NCBI RefSeq assembly: GCF_013032455.1
Contig: NZ_WQCF01000001.1
Span: 62,001-126,000 of the forward strand
DNA from: Ruegeria atlantica
GTDB taxonomy: Bacteria; Pseudomonadota; Alphaproteobacteria; Rhodobacterales; Rhodobacteraceae
Direction: 5' to 3'
DNA length: 64,000 nucleotides
The translations under genes and the position numbers were made by a program. Under the pieces are notes generated by a model that did not search any database, was not told the DNA's origin, and worked only from the letters and a program-made list of their open reading frames with translations. Below, piece by piece: positions 36,256 through 44,523 of the stretch. Within the stretch, counting starts at the first letter, position 1. Every line of letters starts with the position of its first letter.

Positions 36256-37538
36256 TGGCTTTGGCGCAAGCAAAACAGACCGCAACCGAGGAACGGCTGG
36301 CAAGCATGTCGTTGCCCGAAATGTGCGGATGCACCCGCGCCGCGCGCGAGGATGCGTTGGTCCGTGTACGCGAAATGGGTCTACCCGGACGGCGCGATGA
36401 ATACTGGAAATACACGCGCCCCGATACGCTGATCTCGGCAGAAGCTCCGCACGCTGTGGTTTTTGATGCAGGCGAGCCGTTGATCTTCGAGGACATGGAC
36501 AATTTGAAGATTGTCTTTGTCGATGGTGTCTTTAGCCCTGAAGAATCTGATGATCTGACCCTTGAAGGTGTGACGATCGACCGGATCGAAGACATCTGCC
36601 ACAAGGACATCCACTGGGCGAAAGAGCTGTACGGCAAGCTGGAAGCGCGTGGTCAGGTTCCGGTGCAACGCCCTCTGGCTGCGCTTAACACGGCTTATGC
36701 CAAAGACGGTGTGGCTATCCACGTATCCGGCAAGCCCTCCAAGCCGATCTGCCTGATGTATCGTCACGCCTCAGAAGCGTCGGACGCGATGCTGCACCAT
36801 ATTGTTCGCGTGGAACCCGGTGCCGAAGTGACCGTACTTGAGATTGGCCCGGCCGCCTCGCGTTTTAACAAATGCATGGAGATTGACATTGCCGACAACG
36901 GCACGTTGCATCATGTACGTGCGCAAGGCCGCGATCACGAGCGTCGGGCAGTGACCCATATGTTCACTCGTCTGGGTGAAGAATCCACCTATAAGTCGTT
37001 CACGCTGACTGCAAATGGCGTTCTGACCCGCAATGAACAGGTTGTCGAACTGACCGGTGACAATGCGGTGGCACATGTGGCTGGTGCGTGCGTTGGCGAC
37101 GGTGATTTCCATCATGACGATACCGTCTTCATCACTCATGACGCTGTGAATTGCGAAAGCCGTCAGGTATTCAAGAAGGTGCTGCGTAACGGTGCAACTG
37201 GTGTGTTTCAGGGCAAGATCCTTGTGAAAGAAGGCGCGCAGAAAACCGACGGGTATCAGATCAGCCAGTCCCTGTTGCTGGACGATGACAGCCAGTTCCT
37301 GGCGAAACCGGAACTTGAGATCTATGCCGATGACGTTGCCTGTTCGCACGGCTCGACCTCGGGTGCGATTGACGAAACGGCGTTGTTCTATCTTCGGTCG
37401 CGTGGGGTTCCCCACAAGGATGCTACCAACATGCTGACACTGGCCTTTTTGGCCGAAGCGGTGGATGAGATCGAAGATAAGGAATTGGCCGAAGAGATCG
37501 TGACCCGTCTGGAAGGCTGGTTGGCGCGGCGCAGCTGA
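36255..37538 (+). CDS. sufD: Fe-S cluster assembly protein SufD
   Basis: A 427-residue partner of SufB. The N-terminal helical part has GLPGRRDEYWKYTRPD; the beta-helix core includes HDTVFITHDAVNCESRQVFKKVL and KTDGYQISQSLLLDDDSQFLAKPELEIYADDVACSHGSTSG, where the conserved His of SufD (DVxCSHGxT) is seen. The C-terminal helix pair follows. Coupled by one-base overlaps to sufC and to the first Yip1-like gene. Confidence 0.95.
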   Translation: MALAQAKQTATEERLASMSLPEMCGCTRAAREDALVRVREMGLPGRRDEYWKYTRPDTLISAEAPHAVVFDAGEPLIFEDMDNLKIVFVDGVFSPEESDDLTLEGVTIDRIEDICHKDIHWAKELYGKLEARGQVPVQRPLAALNTAYAKDGVAIHVSGKPSKPICLMYRHASEASDAMLHHIVRVEPGAEVTVLEIGPAASRFNKCMEIDIADNGTLHHVRAQGRDHERRAVTHMFTRLGEESTYKSFTLTANGVLTRNEQVVELTGDNAVAHVAGACVGDGDFHHDDTVFITHDAVNCESRQVFKKVLRNGATGVFQGKILVKEGAQKTDGYQISQSLLLDDDSQFLAKPELEIYADDVACSHGSTSGAIDETALFYLRSRGVPHKDATNMLTLAFLAEAVDEIEDKELAEEIVTRLEGWLARRS

Positions 37539-38023
37539 TGCCTTTGACATCTGATATCGTGGCCACCTACCGGGGGCCGGGGCGTGTGGTGCGTCGGCTT
37601 TTGGACCTAGGTGAACGGGAAGATCGGGCGCTGATCTTCGTCATGGGATTCTGCGTGGTTGCATTTGTCGCGCAGCTTCCCAGCCTTGCGCGTCGGGCGC
37701 ACCTTGAGGGGCTTGAGCTGAACATGCTTATGGGCGGCGCCTTGTTGGGTACCGTTATCATACTGCCGCTATTCTTTTATTTGCTGGCCTTTGTGTCTTA
37801 TGGCGCGGCTCGTCTTGCGGGCGGTCGCGGTTCAGCCTACGGCGCACGTCTTGCGCTGTTTTGGGCTTTGCTGTCGTCGACACCTCTGGTGCTGTTGAAC
37901 GGCCTGGTCGCGGGGTTTATCGGTCCAGGCCCGGCGTTGACCTTTGTTGGGTTAATCTGGCTAGGGGTATTTATCTGGTTCTGGCTGGCTGGCCTTAAAC
38001 AAACGCAAGGGCGAGCGGAATGA
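37538..38023 (+). CDS. Yip1-like polytopic membrane protein A
   Basis: A 161-residue protein with about four hydrophobic helices (ALIFVMGFCVVAFVAQL, LLGTVIILPLFFYLLAFVSYG, LALFWALLSSTPLVLLNGLVAG, LTFVGLIWLGVFIWFWLAGL). The GAARLAGGRGSAYGARLALFWALLSS segment is typical of Yip1-family bacterial proteins. Function unknown. It overlaps sufD by one base and the next membrane gene by four, so it is firmly part of the suf operon. Confidence 0.82.
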   Translation: MPLTSDIVATYRGPGRVVRRLLDLGEREDRALIFVMGFCVVAFVAQLPSLARRAHLEGLELNMLMGGALLGTVIILPLFFYLLAFVSYGAARLAGGRGSAYGARLALFWALLSSTPLVLLNGLVAGFIGPGPALTFVGLIWLGVFIWFWLAGLKQTQGRAE

Positions 38024-38586
38024 ATATAACGATGTTGGGCAACCTCGCGGTTCTGACCCTGATCAATCCAGCAAGCGCCGCGCGTGAGTTGCTGGCCATG
38101 CGCCTCGGGCGCGAAGCTTTGTGGCTCGGCTTTTGTTTGGCTGTGGTGTTGAATGGCTTGGTTCAGTTCGGGTTCGAGAATTTACTGCCTGTACCGGAAG
38201 GTCTCGAGGTCGCTCCACCAGAACCTATTTTCATCAGCCTGATCCGTTCTGGGGTCTTGATGATGTTCAGTGTCACGGCATTCTTGGTCGTAGGTCGCCT
38301 GTTGGGGGGAAGCGCAACGTTCAGCGAGATCATGACGCTGACGATCTGGCTTCAGTTCCTGCAGATAATCGCAATGTTCATTACGCTAGTGCTGGCCATT
38401 GCAATTCCGTTTGTGATGGTGCTGTTTTTGTTCGCCACAGCAATAGTAAGCCTTTACGTCACACTCCATTTCCTTAATGAAGCGCATAAATTCGGGACGC
38501 TCTGGAAATCGGTCGGGGTCTTGTTGTTGTCTGCCTTGGTTGCTGTACCCATCATCCTCGCATTGACGCCCAGCACCCCGGTATAG
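38020..38586 (+). CDS. Yip1-like polytopic membrane protein B
   Basis: A 188-residue protein with about five hydrophobic segments. The beginning LAVLTLINPASAARELLAMRLGREALWLGFCLAVV matches Yip1-family proteins, and LLGGSATFSEIMTLTIWLQFLQIIAMF parallels the same region in the preceding protein, so the two are likely paralogues or subunits of a heteromer. No catalytic motif. Lies 13 bp before sufS. Confidence 0.82.
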   Translation: MNITMLGNLAVLTLINPASAARELLAMRLGREALWLGFCLAVVLNGLVQFGFENLLPVPEGLEVAPPEPIFISLIRSGVLMMFSVTAFLVVGRLLGGSATFSEIMTLTIWLQFLQIIAMFITLVLAIAIPFVMVLFLFATAIVSLYVTLHFLNEAHKFGTLWKSVGVLLLSALVAVPIILALTPSTPV

Positions 38587-38599
38587 GGAAAAGAAGACT

Positions 38600-39820
38600 A
38601 TGTTCGACGTAGAAAAAATCCGCGCTGACTTTCCGATCCTATCGCGAGAAGTGAATGGTAAGCCGTTGACCTACTTGGATAATGGCGCATCGGCTCAGAA
38701 ACCTCAGGTGGTGATCGACGCGGTAACACGGGCTTATGCAGAAGAGTATTCAAACGTTCACCGCGGCCTGCATTATCTTTCCAACCTTGCGACCGAAAAA
38801 TACGAAGCTGTCCGCGGTACGATTGCCAAATTCCTTGGTGCAGCGGATGAGGGTGAAATCGTTCTTAACTCGGGCACGACCGAAGGTATCAACCTTGTAG
38901 CCTACGGATGGGCGATGCCGCGCCTGCAGGCAGGGGACGAGATCGTTCTCAGCGTCATGGAGCACCACGCAAACATTGTGCCGTGGCACTTCTTGCGAGA
39001 ACGTCAGGGGGTTGTCCTGAAATGGGTGGATGTGGATGCCGATGGTGGCTTGGATCCGCAGGCTGTGATTGATGCGATTGGCTCCAAGACCAAGCTGGTG
39101 GCCGTGACCCAGTGTTCGAACGTTCTGGGAACCGTGGTTGACGTCAAGGCGATTACCGAAGGCGCGCATGCCAAAGGTGTCCCGGTGCTGGTCGATGGCA
39201 GCCAAGGGGCTGTGCACATGCCAGTGAATGTTCAGGATATCGGCTGCGATTTCTATGCGATTACCGGGCATAAGCTGTATGGTCCGTCCGGTTCGGGCGC
39301 GATTTACATCAAGGCGGACCGCATGGCCGAAATGCGCCCGTTCATCGGTGGCGGTGATATGATCAAAGAGGTCACCAAGGATCAGATTATCTATAACGAC
39401 CCGCCGATGAAGTTCGAAGCCGGTACACCGGGTATTGTGCAGACCATCGGGTTGGGTGTTGCGCTGGATTATATGATGGGTTTGGGGATGGAAAACATCG
39501 CCGCCCACGAAGCAGGTTTGCGCGACTATGCGATGCAACGCCTGACTGGCCTGAACTGGCTACAGGTTCAGGGCACGCGTCCGGACAAGGCTGCGATTTT
39601 CAGCTTTACACTGGATGGGGCAGGGCACGCGCATGATGTGTCGACGATTTTGGATAAGAAGGGTGTTGCCGTGCGGGCCGGTCATCACTGTGCTGGACCG
39701 TTGATGGATTTCTATGGCGTGACGGCAACTTGCCGCGCCAGCTTTGGTCTCTACAACACCAAAGATGAGGTCGATACGCTGGTCGATGCCCTTGAACTGG
39801 CGCATGATTTGTTTGCGTGA
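38600..39820 (+). CDS. sufS: Cysteine desulfurase SufS (class II)
   Basis: A 406-residue PLP enzyme. ITGHKLYGPSGSGAIYIK has the PLP lysine, and VRAGHHCAGPLMDFYGV has the catalytic Cys of the class II type, which needs a sulfur acceptor such as SufE or SufU. No acceptor, SufA or SufT gene follows; the operon ends here, with tRNA-Arg 67 bp downstream. The N-terminus VEKIRADFPILSREVNGKPLTYLDNGA is typical. Confidence 0.96.
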   Translation: MFDVEKIRADFPILSREVNGKPLTYLDNGASAQKPQVVIDAVTRAYAEEYSNVHRGLHYLSNLATEKYEAVRGTIAKFLGAADEGEIVLNSGTTEGINLVAYGWAMPRLQAGDEIVLSVMEHHANIVPWHFLRERQGVVLKWVDVDADGGLDPQAVIDAIGSKTKLVAVTQCSNVLGTVVDVKAITEGAHAKGVPVLVDGSQGAVHMPVNVQDIGCDFYAITGHKLYGPSGSGAIYIKADRMAEMRPFIGGGDMIKEVTKDQIIYNDPPMKFEAGTPGIVQTIGLGVALDYMMGLGMENIAAHEAGLRDYAMQRLTGLNWLQVQGTRPDKAAIFSFTLDGAGHAHDVSTILDKKGVAVRAGHHCAGPLMDFYGVTATCRASFGLYNTKDEVDTLVDALELAHDLFA

Positions 39821-39848
39821 AACCTGTCCCGTGCGGGTGGATTTCCAG

Positions 39849-39877
39849 TTGCACCCGGATCGGATCAAGGATAGCTA
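39849..39877 (+). promoter_or_regulatory. Promoter of tRNA-Arg
   Basis: TTGCAC (39849-39854) and TAGCTA (39872-39877) with a 17-bp spacer, 10 bp before the tRNA. Confidence 0.6.
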
Positions 39878-39886
39878 ACGGCCAAG

Positions 39887-39963
<77 letters not shown>

Positions 39964-40363
39964 TAATCACCTTGAGTTTCCAATGATCTGAAAAAAAACG
40001 GGTCTTCAAATAGCCTGTTTTTCAGCTTGGGCCGTAATGTGAAGTACAATTGTTTCAACTCAACGCCTTTCAGCAGTTTTCGACTTCATGGTCTGCCTGT
40101 TCCCTTTCGTTCATGTACTACCGCTTATCTGACACACTAAGGAAATGGGTCAGTGCTGCTAACGGTTTGTAAATCTGGCAAGCGATGGGTGGTGAATTAC
40201 GGTGCGAAATAAATGGAAACGGCGCGGGGTGAGTTGCGCAATCTGCTATGGCCTGAATACCTCATGACACAGGTTGCGACGGAAAACTCCGCCTAAGTTG
40301 GATCCTGTTGAAATCTGACCAGGCGCAGGGAACAATCCCAGCGGCAATAGAAGGATCGGTAGT
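39964..40363. other. Gene-free stretch after tRNA-Arg
   Basis: About 400 bp with no supported frame, no RNA fold I recognise and no copy of the tRNA 3' end. It holds the promoter region of the membrane methyltransferase-like gene. Its position between a tRNA and an accessory-looking gene is where integrated elements leave traces, but no integrase or att repeat is visible. Confidence 0.5.
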
Positions 40364-41662
40364 ATGAAATCAAATCCAACTTTCAGACGCCCGGCATCTT
40401 CTATTCCGGCCATAACGGGGCTGGTGGCGGTGGTTTCTATCCCGAGCGTCCATTTCCTTTGGCCGGAAATGTCCGATACATCCTATCGCGATCAGGCCGC
40501 ACTGTTTGCCTTGACTATCTTTGTGCTGTTGGCGGCATCGGAGATAATTTTCGGGAAATCGTATCGCTCGCTTGGCACTGGCCTAGTGTACCGACCATCC
40601 AATTTTCAGGACGCCGGCTATATCTCGGACTTCCCGGTCAAGTTGATCGGTTTAGCTGTCAGCTTTGGACTGCTGGCGGTGCTATATAACACCGCTGACC
40701 TGTACCGGGATGACTGGTACACTCCGTTTTTTTCACTGATTTCAGAATTTTGGCCAGTCATGCTGATAGCCGTGTTAATCAACGTGACGGTTGTGCATTT
40801 CACAATGCGGCGAAGACGGGACGGTCTTTGGCAGCTTGGCAAACTCGTGCTGACCTTCGGGCAACACTCCCTCAAGGACCAAGATTTAAAAGTTTACCTT
40901 TTTAGTCTTGGAATCAAAGGTTTTTTCCTTCCGCTCATGTTTTGTTACCTTGTTGAAGACTGGACGTATTTGGCGTCTATGTCGCTTTGGACGTCGGCAG
41001 ATTTCTCGGAAGTCTATAACTACCTTTTCCGTTTCTCGTTCTTCTTTGACCTGACAATAGTTATTATCGGCTATGCAACGGCTACAAGATTGCTTAACTC
41101 GCATATTCGGTGGACCGAAACGACCGTAAGCGGATGGCTCGTCTGTATTGTTTGCTATGCACCGTTCTGGCAGCTTCTTTCGCGGGACTATTTCAATTAT
41201 GTCGAGGATGGTTTCGGGTGGGGTGTTTGGCTGTGGGACTACCCGGTGCTTTACGGCATGTGGGGGGGGATGATCCTCGTGCTATTGGCCATCTATACAC
41301 TGGCCGAGGCTCGTATGGGGTTGAGGTTTTCCAACCTGACCTATCGTGGGCTGGCCTGTGATTTTCCGTACAACGTCAGTAAACACCCCGCTTACCTAAC
41401 CAAGAACCTTACGTGGTGGCTGATTTCTATTCCCTTCATCGCTGTCGATTTCTGGACGGGGATAATGAACTGTATTGCGCTCTTGGGATTGAATTTTCTT
41501 TATTTCGCACGCGCCTGGCACGAAGAACGCTGTCTGTCCCAAGCACCGTCCTATCGCGCGTATAAACGACATATTAATCGTTTTGGATTGCTGGCTCGCA
41601 TCAGAGGCGTCGTCACGAGGCGTGATCCTATTGCGATCGATCCGGTTCGAAGCAGAGACTAG
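40364..41662 (+). CDS. Polytopic membrane protein with ICMT/PEMT-like C-terminus
   Basis: A 432-residue integral membrane protein with about ten hydrophobic helices. The last ~90 residues carry the membrane methyltransferase pattern: FPYNVSKHPAYLTKNLTWW, then LYFARAWHEERCLSQAPSYRAYKRHINRFG, as in isoprenylcysteine carboxyl methyltransferase and phospholipid methyltransferase families (R/KHPxY...EE...Y..Y). The N-terminal ~300 residues are an unfamiliar membrane domain rich in aromatic residues. It stands alone, flanked by gene-free DNA and tRNA-Arg, and looks somewhat less GC-rich than its neighbours. Substrate unknown; a lipid or lipidated compound is inferred. Confidence 0.7.
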   Translation: MKSNPTFRRPASSIPAITGLVAVVSIPSVHFLWPEMSDTSYRDQAALFALTIFVLLAASEIIFGKSYRSLGTGLVYRPSNFQDAGYISDFPVKLIGLAVSFGLLAVLYNTADLYRDDWYTPFFSLISEFWPVMLIAVLINVTVVHFTMRRRRDGLWQLGKLVLTFGQHSLKDQDLKVYLFSLGIKGFFLPLMFCYLVEDWTYLASMSLWTSADFSEVYNYLFRFSFFFDLTIVIIGYATATRLLNSHIRWTETTVSGWLVCIVCYAPFWQLLSRDYFNYVEDGFGWGVWLWDYPVLYGMWGGMILVLLAIYTLAEARMGLRFSNLTYRGLACDFPYNVSKHPAYLTKNLTWWLISIPFIAVDFWTGIMNCIALLGLNFLYFARAWHEERCLSQAPSYRAYKRHINRFGLLARIRGVVTRRDPIAIDPVRSRD

Positions 41663-41916
41663 TTGTTGGGTAAGGTCAAATTGGCGGTCTGTATGCCACG
41701 CTTGGAGCAGCGCGCACGGCTAGGTTTGCTCTATGCGGAACGGCCAATTCTCTTGAGAAGGTTTTGACATCTCTAAAGTTATCGCTTTTTTGAGCAACGC
41801 TTGGGTTGTTGCATCACCTACCAGTTCGATAGGCGACAGAGTCGGACTGTCCGATTCTAGTTCGTCTAGGTGGCATTACTATTTGTTTAATGGATTGGTT
41901 TAGGGCTGCAAAAAAA
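41663..41916. other. Gene-free stretch
   Basis: No supported open frame or RNA fold. It separates the membrane methyltransferase-like gene from the terminator of the convergent DUF882 gene. Confidence 0.5.
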
Positions 41917-41934
41917 GAGCGCCCAAAGGCGCTC
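41917..41934 (-). terminator. Rho-independent terminator of the DUF882 gene
   Basis: GAGCGCC (41917-41923) pairs with GGCGCTC (41928-41934); the six A residues before it become a T run on the minus strand. Confidence 0.88.
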
Positions 41935-41958
41935 GTTGTTTCAAGTTTTGCGGACAAA

Positions 41959-42528
41959 TTAACCGCCCCAGCTACGGACCTCGCCGCAATCCATGTGGAC
42001 GAAGTTCGAACGGGAGTATTTGCCAACACCGCCAGCGCGGCAGGACATGGCCGCTTTGGCCATCTGCGATACGGAACGCGATGACAGGCGAAGATCGGCG
42101 GCCTGACCTTTCATGTGAAGCGAATTCTTGGCAACCCGACGCGATCGAGAGCGTAGCATTGCGTTGGTTTGCGGAGAACGATAGCCGGACAGCAGCATAT
42201 AGGGTTCATTGACGTCCAGCAGGTTATGCGAGGCGGCCATGATGTCGATGGTGCGCAGGTCCATGTCCTTGACCTGATCGGTGCGCCAATCACGCATGAA
42301 GTGATTCACTTCTTTCACGGCGTCTTTGATGTATTTCCCGTCTACCCAATAGATCATATCGATCCGTTCACCGGTGCGACCGGAATACATGCGAATACGA
42401 CGCACATCTCCACCACCGCGAAGAAAGCCTGCTGCATTGGAATAAGTCGGTGCTGCGACGACTGCCGTAGCTGCAAATGCACCCAATAGGGCACGACGGG
42501 TCAAACCCGAGGTACTGCTCTTCGTCAT
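41959..42528 (-). CDS. DUF882 (YcbK-like) peptidase M15-type protein with Tat-like signal
   Basis: A 189-residue exported protein. The N-terminus has a twin-arginine-type signal (TRRALLGAFAATAVVAAPTYSNA). The M15-type zinc motifs SLHMKGQAADLR (HxxGxAxD) and FVHMDCG (HxD) are present, preceded by the family segment LLSGYRSPQTNAML. It probably cleaves or binds peptidoglycan peptides, like the MepK endopeptidase (YcbK). It is divergent from an L,D-transpeptidase, the same pairing as E. coli ycbB-ycbK. Confidence 0.9.
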   Translation of the reverse strand: MTKSSTSGLTRRALLGAFAATAVVAAPTYSNAAGFLRGGGDVRRIRMYSGRTGERIDMIYWVDGKYIKDAVKEVNHFMRDWRTDQVKDMDLRTIDIMAASHNLLDVNEPYMLLSGYRSPQTNAMLRSRSRRVAKNSLHMKGQAADLRLSSRSVSQMAKAAMSCRAGGVGKYSRSNFVHMDCGEVRSWGG

Positions 42529-42883
42529 TTTTGTTTCGTCCCGTACTGTTCCTGCCTGCGCACGATGTTACGCGCGCGTTCTTAATTTTTTTTCCCATCC
42601 CAGATGCGGGATTTATGACACAGACGCAAAAGTCAGCCAAGAAGTCTTTCAAATTCACCTTTTCAAGGGGGAATTTTCGGCAGTTTTTTGCGCAGATGAC
42701 GCAAATATGTATAATCTATAGGTGCTTGGCGGCGCACTTCCGCCGGGCGATGCAAACAAGCATCAGCCATCAAGAGATGCGCGGTATTGATACATTTGTG
42801 AATAGACAATCTTTTTACGGTGCAAGCATAGTTATCGATGCGCACCCCGCTGGTGTAAAATAACGATTGATCAAGGCCATCCT
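42529..42883. other. Divergent promoter region between DUF882 and L,D-transpeptidase
   Basis: A 355-bp AT-rich stretch with no supported frame. It contains a TATAAT word near 42711. It must hold promoters for both divergent peptidoglycan genes; I cannot assign operators. Confidence 0.5.
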
Positions 42884-44488
42884 ATGTTCTCAGGTTTTCG
42901 GACACGTACTGGTATACTCATTACTGCATGTTTTCTGGCATCAGTAGCTATGGCTGACAACGACACCAGACCAGCAACAGCATTTCAGATGGCAGTTGCA
43001 GAGTTCGCACCGACCGGGTCCGGGATTGCTGAATTTTATCGCGAGAACGGATTTGCACCTGTCTGGGTCGGTGAAACGCCTTTGCACACGGCGCGACGTA
43101 CGCGATTGATCCGTGCATTATCGTCGGTTGATATGCACGGTTTGCCTCAGGGCAGATACAGCGTTCAGACCTTGCTAGAGCAGATGCAAGACGCCAGAAC
43201 GACCCGAGATCTTGGCGCGATCGAAATACAGTTGAGCCGTGCATTTGTCGAATACTCACGGAACTTGCAATCCGGCACCTTGCAACCTTCGGATATCGAC
43301 GATGGGTTGGTTCGGAAGGTCGAACGCCGTTCCGCCAAAGATCACCTTGAGGGGCTTATATCTGCGGAAAACGGCACCTATTTCGATCAACTTGCGCCGC
43401 AAACCACCCAGTACCGAGCGCTTATGAAGCAGAAGCTGGTTCTCGAACGGCTGATTCATCAAGGCGGCTGGGGGGCAACTGTTCCAGAAGAAAAATTGGA
43501 GTTTGGAGATACCGGGCCAAATGTCATTAAATTAAGGAACCGCTTGGTCTCGATGGGGTATATGCGGCCAACAGCCAGCCCCGAATTCGATGAAAAGCTT
43601 CTGACTGCCGTTCAGGCGTTTCAAGCTGACCACGGTCTGGCACCTGACGGTGTGGCCGGCCAGGGCACGATATCCGAGCTGAATCGCAGTGCTTCAGATC
43701 GCCTCAAAGCAGTTTACGTTGCGTTGGAGCGCGAACGCTGGTTGCCGCGCGAACGCGGTGAGCGACATATTCTGGTGAATCAGGCCGACTTCTCTGCCAA
43801 GATTGTCGATGACGGGCTGGTGACGTTCGAAACGCGCGCGGTGATCGGTAAAAACACGCATGACCGACGCAGCCCTGAGTTTTCGGACGAGATGGAGCAT
43901 ATGGTCATCAACCCAAGTTGGTATGTCCCGCGCTCAATCATCACCAAGGAATACCTGCCAAAGCTGCAATCCGATCCAAACGCTGTTGGGCATATCCAAA
44001 TTACTGATCGAAGAGGGCTGCAAGTCGATCGCGGGGCAGTGGATTTTGCCCAATTCAACGCACGAAACTTTCCGTTTGCAATGCGCCAACCGCCCAGCAA
44101 AAGTAACGCGCTGGGGTTGGTAAAATTCATGTTTCCCAACCAGTACAACATCTATCTTCACGACACGCCTCAGAAAAGCCTGTTCGCACGTGAGGTTCGG
44201 GCATTCTCACATGGATGTATCCGTCTGGCAGATCCGTTTGACTTTGCCTATGCGTTGCTGGCCAAGCAAGAAGAAGACCCCAAGGCGTTTTTCCATCGCA
44301 TTTTGGCTACGGGCAAGGAAACTACTGTGCAGCTAAAGCAGCACGTACCGGTCCACCTGATCTATCGTACCGCCTATATTGGACCGAAGGGAAAGGTTCA
44401 GTACCGCCGCGATGTCTATGAGCGGGACGGAAAAATCTGGGAGGCCCTTCAGAAAGCAGGGGTGGCCCTGCCGGACGTTCAAGGGTAA
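42884..44488 (+). CDS. L,D-transpeptidase (YcbB/LdtD-like) with peptidoglycan-binding domain
   Basis: A 534-residue exported enzyme. A signal peptide (GILITACFLASVAMA) is followed by a scaffold region (SGIAEFYRENGFAPVWVG), a peptidoglycan-binding type 1 domain (LEFGDTGPNVIKLRNRLVSMGYM, then LLTAVQAFQADHGLAPDGVAGQGTI) and the YkuD catalytic domain. The active site FSHGCIRLADP has Cys445. The order matches LdtD, which forms 3-3 cross-links. Length is close to that of LdtD. lpxD follows 35 bp later. Confidence 0.92.
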   Translation: MFSGFRTRTGILITACFLASVAMADNDTRPATAFQMAVAEFAPTGSGIAEFYRENGFAPVWVGETPLHTARRTRLIRALSSVDMHGLPQGRYSVQTLLEQMQDARTTRDLGAIEIQLSRAFVEYSRNLQSGTLQPSDIDDGLVRKVERRSAKDHLEGLISAENGTYFDQLAPQTTQYRALMKQKLVLERLIHQGGWGATVPEEKLEFGDTGPNVIKLRNRLVSMGYMRPTASPEFDEKLLTAVQAFQADHGLAPDGVAGQGTISELNRSASDRLKAVYVALERERWLPRERGERHILVNQADFSAKIVDDGLVTFETRAVIGKNTHDRRSPEFSDEMEHMVINPSWYVPRSIITKEYLPKLQSDPNAVGHIQITDRRGLQVDRGAVDFAQFNARNFPFAMRQPPSKSNALGLVKFMFPNQYNIYLHDTPQKSLFAREVRAFSHGCIRLADPFDFAYALLAKQEEDPKAFFHRILATGKETTVQLKQHVPVHLIYRTAYIGPKGKVQYRRDVYERDGKIWEALQKAGVALPDVQG

Positions 44489-44523
44489 TCAACAGGGCAA
44501 GTCCTTAATTCCGGAAGCCCGAC

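Noticed and set aside
39964-41958. Genomic island at tRNA-Arg
   Set aside because: No integrase, no repeat of the tRNA 3' end and only one gene; kept as a possibility in the findings, not called as a mobile element.
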